From positions 1-5,285 of the forward strand of contig DFAQ01000034.1 of assembly GCA_002365865.1 (NCBI GenBank): a stretch of DNA of 5,285 nucleotides, in the 5' to 3' direction. The notes beneath the pieces were generated by a model. The model made no database searches. It was not told the origin of the DNA and saw nothing but the letters and a program-made list of their open reading frames with translations. This document shows positions 1 through 4,706 of this stretch, piece after piece (within the stretch, counting starts at the first letter, position 1; every line of letters begins with the position of its first letter). The translations under genes were made by a program, and so were the position numbers. The DNA comes from Pelotomaculum sp. UBA3102 (lineage in GTDB: Bacteria > Bacillota > Desulfotomaculia > Desulfotomaculales > Pelotomaculaceae).

Positions 1-6
1 CTAGAA

Positions 7-34
7 CCGTCCCCATGGCTCCTCCCATGGCTCC
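7..34. repeat. Repeat-like edge: AACCGTCCCC motif plus 11-bp direct repeat
   Basis: The sequence CCCATGGCTCC occurs twice, at 12-22 and 24-34, with a 12-bp period. It lies directly behind AACCGTCCCC (5-14). The repeat is plain in the sequence. From memory, the AACCGTCCCC/GGGGACGGTT string is common in dispersed intergenic repeats of Clostridia, sometimes near REP-associated transposases. That link is recalled, not tested. No open frame of note covers it. It is probably the end of an intergenic repeat whose body lies left of the window. Confidence 0.35.
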
Positions 35-54
35 CGCTAGTCCCCTGTAGTGTT

Positions 55-72
55 AGCCCTGAGGGGCTTTTT
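55..72 (+). terminator. Short intrinsic terminator of an upstream gene
   Basis: The stem AGCCC (55-59) pairs with GGGCT (64-68) around a 4-nt loop TGAG, and five T residues lie at 68-72. The stem is only 5 bp, so it is a modest terminator. Its orientation suits a + strand gene ending left of the window and would insulate the regulator gene from read-through. Confidence 0.45.
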
Positions 73-90
73 ATATATCTGCACATATAT
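73..90. promoter_or_regulatory. Near-perfect dyad ATATATCTGCACATATAT, possible operator
   Basis: The 18-bp element is symmetric in 8 of 9 base pairs around a TGCA core (80-83); only the C/C pair at 79 and 84 breaks symmetry. It lies about 75 bp upstream of the chosen regulator start. AT-rich DNA makes such dyads by chance, so an operator role, for instance autoregulation, is inference. The stretch 111-150 is AT-rich with several -10-like hexamers, such as TAAAAT at 142-147, but none has a convincing -35, so I do not call a promoter for the regulator. Confidence 0.25.
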
Positions 91-151
91 TCAAATGCAG
101 GCAGGAAAAAGTAATTATTTCAAGTATAGTAATATAAATTATAAAATTAAC

Positions 152-156
152 CGGGG
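152..156 (+). promoter_or_regulatory. Ribosome binding site that sets the regulator start at 165
   Basis: CGGGG at 152-156 is the only G-rich block upstream. It sits 8 nt before the ATG at 165. The in-frame GTG at 156-158 overlaps this block and so cannot use it, which is why the start is placed at 165 and not 156. Confidence 0.55.
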
Positions 157-164
157 TGTTTTTA

Positions 165-1982
165 ATGTCCAGGTTGGCTCAGGTCAGTGAAAACGGTCAG
201 AAAGTGGCTGAGGCCATCGCCACTGTGCTGAAGGTCGAAGTGGAAATCATCGATACTGATCTCGTGCGCGTGGCCGGAACCGGGATAGTGAGAAACGACG
301 TGGGTTCCAGGCTCCTGCGCGGCTTTGTCAATAAACACGTTTTACAGACGGGGACTTATATTTTTATCAGTGAAGCCGGATATCATCACATTTGTTTATC
401 CTGCCCGTTAACCGGCCGCTGTTTTTACAAAGCTTCCATCGTATATCCCATCATTGCGGAATCAGAAGTATTAGGAACCATAAGCTTGATTGCCTTTGAC
501 GACACCCAACAGGAAAATCTTTGCCGGAATACTGATTACCTGATTGAATTTATCGGCAGAATGGCCGACCTGATCAGTAGCAAGGCACATGAGCAGGAAA
601 TTCTAGCCGAAAGAATGATCATGGCTACCCGCCTGGAAGCGGTAGTGGACTCTGTCGACGAGGGCATCCTGGCAACAGACAGGCAGGGACTCATTACTCA
701 CTTCAACCATTCCGCGGAAAGGTTTTTTGGAACTAAAAAACAACGGGTTCTGGGCCAAAATGCAAATCAATTACTGCCGGCACTTCCCCTTTCAGAAGTA
801 CTGCAGGGCGGAAACGAATTCAACTCAAAAGAAATTTTTACTAACTATGAAGGACGGAGACTGCATCTTTTGAGCACGGCAAAGCCGATCAAGCTGAAAA
901 ACGGCTGTATTGCCGGCGTGGTGATCTCTTTCCGGGATTTCAGGGAAACCCAAAAGCTGGCCTATGAAATTATGAATACTCATGAAATAATTAGTTTTGA
1001 AGACCTGGTCGGAACCGGCCGTTCTTTAAAAGAGGTCAAGGCTAAGGCTAAAAAAATTTCCGCCAGCAACTCTACCGTGCTGATCGCAGGGGAAAGCGGC
1101 ACCGGCAAAGAAGTGTTCGCCCGCGCCATTCATTCCAACGGTCCGTACGGGCACCGGCCGTTTGTAACGATAAACTGCGGGGCGATGCCGGAAAACCTGC
1201 TGGAAATCGAACTTTTCGGCTACGACGAAGGGCTTAACGATGCCCGGCGGGGCGGTAAACTCGGCAAACTTGAACTGGCCAACGGCGGAACAATTTACCT
1301 TGATGAAATAGAGAAGCTATCCCTGTACCTGCAGGCAAAGCTTGCAAAGATCCTTTTAAAACCCCGGATTGAACGGGTAAGTGAACCCAGGTTGATCCCC
1401 GCTGAAATAAGGCTCATAGCGGCTACCAGTAAAGACCTCCAGGAACTGGTCCGTAAAAACCTTTTCCGGGACGACCTCTATTACCTTTTAAGCGTTATTC
1501 TCCTGAATATCCCTCCCTTAAGAGAAAGGCCGGAAGATATTCCCCTCCTCCTTGATCATTACATGAACCGGTTCAACAAGTTGCTCGGCAAAGATATCAG
1601 GGGTTTTACCGACCAGGCCTTGAACGCCTGTAATAAATATTTCTGGCCCGGCAACATCAGGGAGCTGGTTTATGCCGTGGAGTACGCCGTAAACCTTGAA
1701 GAAAGTCCCTATATTACCGTAGAGAGCCTTCCCCCCAGGGTGCTTGAAAGAAACCGGAAAAAAACCGGTACCGGTATCGCTCCGAACGGCCGGTTGCTAA
1801 AACTGGCCCAACTGGAAAAAGAGGCGGTCATCACTGCGCTGAAACAATACGGCTGGTCGGATGAGGGTAAAATAAAAGCCGCCCGGGCACTGGGCATCAG
1901 CCGGGCGACGATCTACCGGAAAATCCAGAAATACAAGCTGCGCCTGCACAGCGATAACGGAATCCCCCCACGCATAAATTAA
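165..1982 (+). CDS. GAF-PAS-AAA+-Fis regulator of the sigma-54 activator (NtrC/TyrR) family, degenerate GAFTGA
   Basis: This cytoplasmic transcriptional regulator has 605 residues, numbered from the ATG at 165. Residues about 5-147 look like a GAF-type sensor domain with a C-x2-C-x5-C cluster (C77, C80, C86). Residues about 156-262 form a PAS domain, which may bind a small ligand or cofactor. Residues about 278-510 are the AAA+ domain: Walker A GESGTGKE (309-316), the asparagine of TINCGAMPE (N337), Walker B YLDEIEKL (D380, E381), sensor I region IAATSKDL with S in place of the usual N, and sensor II WPGNIREL (494-501). A Fis-type helix-turn-helix ends the protein (about 550-592, with AARALGISRATIYRKIQKYKL). 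Where the family has FGYEKGAFTGA, this protein reads FGYDEGLNDA, one residue short. The usual LYYRLNV reads LYYLLSV, so an arginine-finger position is L441. ATP binding looks kept, but sigma-54 contact probably is not; TyrR is a known family member that lacks GAFTGA and works with sigma-70. Target genes are unknown. The family call is secure; loss of sigma-54 activity is inference. Confidence 0.93.
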   Translation: MSRLAQVSENGQKVAEAIATVLKVEVEIIDTDLVRVAGTGIVRNDVGSRLLRGFVNKHVLQTGTYIFISEAGYHHICLSCPLTGRCFYKASIVYPIIAESEVLGTISLIAFDDTQQENLCRNTDYLIEFIGRMADLISSKAHEQEILAERMIMATRLEAVVDSVDEGILATDRQGLITHFNHSAERFFGTKKQRVLGQNANQLLPALPLSEVLQGGNEFNSKEIFTNYEGRRLHLLSTAKPIKLKNGCIAGVVISFRDFRETQKLAYEIMNTHEIISFEDLVGTGRSLKEVKAKAKKISASNSTVLIAGESGTGKEVFARAIHSNGPYGHRPFVTINCGAMPENLLEIELFGYDEGLNDARRGGKLGKLELANGGTIYLDEIEKLSLYLQAKLAKILLKPRIERVSEPRLIPAEIRLIAATSKDLQELVRKNLFRDDLYYLLSVILLNIPPLRERPEDIPLLLDHYMNRFNKLLGKDIRGFTDQALNACNKYFWPGNIRELVYAVEYAVNLEESPYITVESLPPRVLERNRKKTGTGIAPNGRLLKLAQLEKEAVITALKQYGWSDEGKIKAARALGISRATIYRKIQKYKLRLHSDNGIPPRIN

Positions 1983-2004
1983 GGCCGGTTCTTTAACCGG
2001 CCTT
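1981..2004. terminator. Bidirectional hairpin between convergent genes
   Basis: A perfect 10-bp stem, AAGGCCGGTT (1981-1990) and AACCGGCCTT (1995-2004), closes a 4-nt loop CTTT. It contains the last two bases of the regulator's TAA stop (1980-1982), and the stop of the opposing small gene (1993-1995) spans its loop and right arm. The trailing T-run is short on the + strand (TTT at 2003-2005), and on the - strand the stem is followed by AATTTAT. The hairpin probably ends transcription from both sides, but without strong U-tracts its efficiency is uncertain. Confidence 0.7.
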
Positions 2005-2262
2005 TCTGAGGTTGAGATAATCCCAGCCCAGGCTTGTCAAGCTGCACATCTTACTTTTACCTTCCGTCACCACTTCAACCAGGCCAAGGGCATAAAGCTG
2101 CATAATCACGTGGTCCAGCACGGCTCTTTTGACCTTGGACGTCAACGATAATTCTTCTTTATTCATCGGGCTGTCGTCTTCCAGGGCCTTAAGCACCCGA
2201 TCCGCTTCACCGGGCAGGCGGTGCTGCACACCGGCAAAATATTCTGCAAGCGTGGAAGTCAT
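1993..2262 (-). CDS. Small winged-helix-like protein, function unknown
   Basis: The product has 89 residues. I do not recognise a named family. The pattern resembles a winged helix-turn-helix: a helix at about 17-29 (PGEADRVLKALEDD), a short helix from about 34 (MNKEELSL), a longer helix at about 43-61 (KVKRAVLDHVIMQLYALGLV), then a strand-turn-strand wing (VEVVTEGKSKMCSLTSLG) ending in the LTxxGxxYL-type close seen in MarR/PadR/ArsR-like proteins. No metal site or sensor domain is evident, so it may be a minimal DNA-binding protein. The ATG at 2262 follows GGAGG with a 9-nt gap. The gene stands alone: the transporter gene upstream on the same strand ends in a strong terminator, and the large regulator meets it tail to tail. 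The frame is probably real; the DNA-binding role is inference. Confidence 0.75.
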   Translation of the reverse strand: MTSTLAEYFAGVQHRLPGEADRVLKALEDDSPMNKEELSLTSKVKRAVLDHVIMQLYALGLVEVVTEGKSKMCSLTSLGWDYLNLRKAG

Positions 2263-2271
2263 TCGGTCATA

Positions 2272-2279
2272 CCTCCTTT
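2272..2279 (-). promoter_or_regulatory. Strong ribosome binding site of the small winged-helix-like gene
   Basis: On the - strand, AAAGGAGG (2279-2272) lies 9 nt before the ATG at 2262. Another ATG at 2270-2268 is out of frame, directly abuts the site and runs into a stop after three codons, so it is not the start. Confidence 0.75.
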
Positions 2280-2306
2280 CAGAGTGTTTTTCTTAAAAAT
2301 TCGGTA

Positions 2307-2334
2307 TTAATAGTATGGTCATTTATCTAGTTAA
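2307..2334 (-). promoter_or_regulatory. Possible sigma-A promoter of the small winged-helix-like gene
   Basis: Reading the - strand, a TTAACT -35-like hexamer (2334-2329) and a TATTAA -10-like hexamer (2312-2307) are 16 bp apart. Each matches 4 of 6 consensus bases. This is weak in such AT-rich DNA, but the small gene needs its own promoter because a terminator precedes it. Confidence 0.3.
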
Positions 2335-2352
2335 ATATAAGTAAAATTTTTT

Positions 2353-2398
2353 AAAAAAAACAAGAGCCGGAAAATTACCTTTTTCCCGGCTCTTGTTT
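2353..2398 (-). terminator. Strong intrinsic terminator of the CDF transporter gene
   Basis: A perfect 13-bp stem (2358-2370 with 2386-2398) closes a 15-nt loop. In the - strand transcript it is followed by an uninterrupted U-run; the + strand shows eight A residues at 2353-2360. The 5' arm of the stem lies within the last codons of the transporter gene, and the stop codon (2375-2377) is in the loop. Confidence 0.9.
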
Positions 2399-3343
2399 AT
2401 TAAATTCCACACAATCCTTACAGGCAACATTTTTATTCTCCAGACATACACTGCACCTGGCCCGGTTATGGCAGTCTATGCAGTTCGGCCCGCAAGGTTC
2501 GGAGTGAATCAAAACGTGGACGTCATTAAACTTACAACTGATATCTTCCTCGATCCGGTCGCAAAGATTATGCACCCTTTTAATATCCCATCCTCTCGGA
2601 ACCACCAGGTGCAGGTCAATATAACGCTGAGAACCGGCCTTCCTGGTTTTCAGCTTGTGGAATTCCACAAAATTAACGGAATGTTTTTCAAGCACCTCCC
2701 TGATTTCCTGCTCCTCCGTTTTCGGCAGGCGCACATCAAGGATACTTTGCATGGAATCCCGGATAAGAGCCACTGCGGCCTTAATGATCAGCAGAGCCAC
2801 TCCGATTCCGATCAGCGGGTCCAAGATCGTGAGACCGGTGATTTTTATGGCAATAATACCGGCGAAAACGCCCAGGGAAGTGTAAACATCGGTGCGCAGG
2901 TGCCAGGCATCCGCAGCAAGAGCCGGGGAATCTGTTTCCCGCGCCGTGCGCATCAGCACACTGGATATGAAAATGTTCACCACTGCAGAAATTCCCATTA
3001 CTGCAGCCCCCAACCCCAGGGAATGAATTTCAGCCCCCTGGTAGAGTTTCGGGTAGGCGTTAAGGATGATCATGGCTGCTGCGACCAGAATTAAAACGGC
3101 CTCAATAATACCGGCCACATTTTCGAACTTTCCGTGTCCGTAATTATGGTGTGCATCGGCCGGCTTGGAGGATTCCCTGACCGAAAAAAAAGCAATCAAG
3201 GCAGCTATTAAATCCAGGCCGGAATGTATGGCCTCTGATATAACGCTGACCGAACCCATGGCAATACCTACTGTAAACTTCCCAAGAGTCAGCACCGTAT
3301 TTGATATTATGGACAGTCTTGCCGCTTTAATTTTCTTGTTCAT
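2375..3343 (-). CDS. Cation diffusion facilitator (CDF) transporter with cysteine-rich tail
   Basis: This 322-residue inner-membrane protein is expected to export divalent metal ions such as Zn, Co, Cd, Fe or Mn in exchange for protons. The N-terminal part has about six membrane segments (roughly 8-30, 34-56, 77-95, 108-132, 152-170, 172-194). The metal-site motifs are HSGLD (H40, D44) in segment 2 and HLRTD (H148, D152) at segment 5; HxxxD in both is typical of zinc-type CDFs, but the substrate is not proven. YGHGKFENVAG (68-78) is a family hallmark. Residues about 205-282 form the cytoplasmic dimerisation domain. After it comes an unusual tail with seven cysteines (C284, C288, C291, C297, C300, C308, C311) spaced C-x3-C-x2-C-x5-C-x2-C-x7-C-x2-C. 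The start at 3343 fits the usual N-terminus. No Shine-Dalgarno sequence precedes it, and an extended -10 lies 7 bp upstream, so the mRNA may be leaderless. Confidence 0.92.
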   Translation of the reverse strand: MNKKIKAARLSIISNTVLTLGKFTVGIAMGSVSVISEAIHSGLDLIAALIAFFSVRESSKPADAHHNYGHGKFENVAGIIEAVLILVAAAMIILNAYPKLYQGAEIHSLGLGAAVMGISAVVNIFISSVLMRTARETDSPALAADAWHLRTDVYTSLGVFAGIIAIKITGLTILDPLIGIGVALLIIKAAVALIRDSMQSILDVRLPKTEEQEIREVLEKHSVNFVEFHKLKTRKAGSQRYIDLHLVVPRGWDIKRVHNLCDRIEEDISCKFNDVHVLIHSEPCGPNCIDCHNRARCSVCLENKNVACKDCVEFNKQEPGKR

Positions 3344-3349
3344 TTAAAA

Positions 3350-3379
3350 AGTATAGCATAAGGAAAACCCCGCATACAA
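3350..3379 (-). promoter_or_regulatory. Extended -10 promoter of the CDF gene, predicted leaderless start
   Basis: On the - strand, TATACT (3355-3350) matches 5 of 6 bases of the -10 consensus and is preceded by TGC (3358-3356), the extended -10 motif. A poor -35, TTGTAT (3379-3374), lies 18 bp upstream. The ATG at 3343 is only 7 bp past the -10, where transcription should begin. Confidence 0.55.
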
Positions 3380-3396
3380 CCGGTGGCCAGGCTGTA

Positions 3397-3442
3397 TTTT
3401 TAAAAAACTGATTTGACATTTAACAGCAACTCCATTTAGAAT
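3397..3442 (+). promoter_or_regulatory. Near-consensus sigma-A promoter with UP-like A/T tract for the DUF151 gene
   Basis: TTGACA (3413-3418) is a perfect -35. TAGAAT (3437-3442) matches 5 of 6 bases of the -10, with an 18-bp spacer. The run TTTTTAAAAA (3397-3406) lies just upstream of the -35, where an UP element would sit. Transcription should start near 3449, giving a leader of about 90 nt before the ATG at 3541. This is the best promoter in the window. Confidence 0.75.
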
Positions 3443-3446
3443 ACAG

Positions 3447-3461
3447 TTAAGAACATCTTAA
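3447..3461. promoter_or_regulatory. Dyad at the predicted transcription start, possible operator
   Basis: TTAAGA (3447-3452) and TCTTAA (3456-3461) form a perfect inverted repeat around ACA. It overlaps the predicted start of the DUF151 transcript, a typical repressor position. It could also fold at the 5' end of the mRNA. The function is inference. Confidence 0.3.
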
Positions 3462-3465
3462 TGTA

Positions 3466-3494
3466 AAGCCCTCGTCTTAACTAAACGAGGGCTT
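3466..3494 (+). promoter_or_regulatory. 5' leader hairpin upstream of the DUF151 gene
   Basis: A perfect 10-bp stem, AAGCCCTCGT (3466-3475) and ACGAGGGCTT (3485-3494), closes a 9-nt loop. It lies inside the predicted leader, about 17 nt after the expected transcript start. No U-run follows directly (AATCTGCC comes next), so it is not a standard terminator on the + strand, and the - strand side also lacks a T-tract. It may stabilise the mRNA 5' end or take part in attenuation. Further on, CCTTTT (3501-3506) can pair weakly with AGAAGG (3527-3532) at the ribosome binding site. I match it to no known riboswitch or T-box. Confidence 0.55.
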
Positions 3495-3540
3495 AATCTG
3501 CCTTTTCAGCACCGCTACTTTTTTTAAGAAGGTGAAATAA

Positions 3541-4020
3541 ATGCTGCCTGTAAAAGTAAAGGAAATTGCGTACGATGTAATGATGAACCCGGTAGTCCTG
3601 TTAATAGATGAAGAAGAAGCGAAAGTACTGCCTATTTGGGTCGGACATTTTGAAGCACATGCCATAGCCGTTGCCATACAGGGTATGTTACTTGACCGGC
3701 CTCTCACCCATGACCTTCTGAAGCATATTTGCGACCGGCTGAAAGCGAAGCTGAGCATGGTTATAATTAATGACGTAGAGGACGGTACTTACTTCGCGGA
3801 ATTACATTTGTGGCACCAGAACAAGGAACTGGTACTCGATTCCCGTCCCAGCGACGCGATTGCCCTGGGTCTGCGCACCGGCACACCGATATACCTGAGC
3901 GATAAAGTAGCCCAAGAAATGATGGCGATAAAGGACCTGCTGGGTGAAGAACAACAGCAGGAACTAAAAGAATTGCTTGAAGCCAACCGCCCGCATGACA
4001 TCAAAAAATCTCTGCACTAA
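3541..4020 (+). CDS. DUF151 bifunctional nuclease (BFN) family protein
   Basis: The 159-residue cytoplasmic protein shows the DUF151 signature throughout: LPIWVGHFEAHAIAVAIQG (30-48), RPLTHDLLKHI (53-63), VIINDVEDGTYFAELHL (74-90) and DSRPSDAIALGLRTGTPIYLSDKV (100-123). The family is named for plant proteins reported to have DNase and RNase activity; the role of bacterial members is poorly known, so nuclease activity here is by family only. The C-terminal tail (about 134-159) is charged and glutamine/glutamate-rich, as in many bacterial members, and total length is usual. AAGAAGGTG (3526-3534) precedes the ATG by 6 nt, so the start is firm. The gene is transcribed alone from a strong promoter with a structured leader. 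Its stop overlaps the stop of the convergent zinc-finger gene. Confidence 0.92.
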   Translation: MLPVKVKEIAYDVMMNPVVLLIDEEEAKVLPIWVGHFEAHAIAVAIQGMLLDRPLTHDLLKHICDRLKAKLSMVIINDVEDGTYFAELHLWHQNKELVLDSRPSDAIALGLRTGTPIYLSDKVAQEMMAIKDLLGEEQQQELKELLEANRPHDIKKSLH

Positions 4021-4688
4021 GACGGCGCGCGCTCATCATCCTTACCACGGAAATTTTTATATATTACTCCATCAGCACCGACTTCGTAAGGAATATTATC
4101 AACTTCTTCCACCGCACCCCTGTCTTCAGTTATGTCAAATTCAGAATAACCGTAGTACGAGCCACCCCTGGACCACTCATCCGTAGTTTCGCTATAACGC
4201 GCCACTTCCTGCCAGGCATCTTCCCCGTCATACATGATATCTCCCGTAGCATCGTTAAAGGTCCTGGCAAAAGGCCTGCCGAGCACTTCCTCCTCCACCG
4301 GCCGGTCGTGCTGCCGCGGCGCGTTCTCCGCGGCTTCCTTGCATTCCAGACATTCTGCGGCAAAAGGCACGGTCTCAAGCCTTGCCGTTGATATTTCTTT
4401 CCCGCATGCTGCACATATGCCGTAAGTACCGTTTTTTATTTTTTCGAGGGCCGTGTCTATGGCTTCAAGGATCAGCGCATGTGTTTCCCGCAGGGCAAAA
4501 TCCTTGCTCCGCTCAAATACTTCCGAGCCGATATCCGCAGGGTGATTATCATAAGTTGAAAGCTCACTGATAGAATTTCCCAGCGGTATTTCCATTCCCT
4601 GCCGGTTTATAAACTCCACGTCCCCGGCGATTTTTTTCCTTTCATTCAAAAGACGCTGTTTATATTTGAAGAGCATTTTGTCCTGCAC
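4017..4688 (-). CDS. TraR/DksA-type C4 zinc-finger protein, YteA-like
   Basis: The product has 223 residues from the GTG at 4688. A coiled-coil-like N-terminal helix (about 5-28) is followed by the YteA-family signature SELSTYDNHPADIGSEVFER (41-60) and a second helix leading to GTYGICAACGKEI. The zinc finger is complete: C92, C95, C113 and C116 in C-x2-C-x17-C-x2-C form. After it come RPVEEEVLGRPF (129-140) and YDGEDAWQEVARY (153-165), also typical of YteA proteins, then an acidic tail. DksA/TraR proteins bind the RNA polymerase secondary channel; YteA-type members are often labelled sporulation proteins, but their role is not well defined, and I cannot say whether this one acts on polymerase. 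Two in-frame GTG codons compete: that at 4694 is only 2 nt from GGAGG, that at 4688 is 8 nt away, so 4688 is preferred. It is the second gene of an operon, 18 bp after the DUF5665 gene, and overlaps the DUF151 gene tail to tail by 4 bp. Confidence 0.9.
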   Translation of the reverse strand: MQDKMLFKYKQRLLNERKKIAGDVEFINRQGMEIPLGNSISELSTYDNHPADIGSEVFERSKDFALRETHALILEAIDTALEKIKNGTYGICAACGKEISTARLETVPFAAECLECKEAAENAPRQHDRPVEEEVLGRPFARTFNDATGDIMYDGEDAWQEVARYSETTDEWSRGGSYYGYSEFDITEDRGAVEEVDNIPYEVGADGVIYKNFRGKDDERAPS

Positions 4689-4696
4689 TGTCACAA

Positions 4697-4701
4697 CCTC
4701 C
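4697..4701 (-). promoter_or_regulatory. Ribosome binding site that sets the zinc-finger gene start at 4688
   Basis: GGAGG (4701-4697 on the - strand) lies in the 18-bp gap after the DUF5665 stop codon. It is 8 nt from the GTG at 4688 but only 2 nt from the GTG at 4694, so the later codon is the likelier start. Confidence 0.7.
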
Positions 4702-4706
4702 GTTTT

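Noticed and set aside
156..164. GTG start giving the regulator three more residues (MFL)
   Set aside because: The GTG overlaps the only G-rich ribosome binding block. The ATG at 165 is spaced 8 nt from it.
1757..1774. Palindromic ACCGGTACCGGT inside the regulator gene
   Set aside because: It codes for the linker between the AAA+ and helix-turn-helix domains (KKTGTGI). Codon use for a Thr-Gly repeat explains it.
2393..3094. Long + strand open frame of 233 codons within the transporter region
   Set aside because: It lies antisense to the well-supported CDF gene. Its translation lacks family signatures and it has no proper ribosome binding site.
3461..3466. ATG-TAA minimal start-stop in the DUF151 leader
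   Set aside because: It has no ribosome binding site and is likely by chance in AT-rich sequence.
4692..4694. GTG at 4694 as the zinc-finger protein start
   Set aside because: It is only 2 nt from GGAGG. The in-frame GTG at 4688 is optimally spaced.
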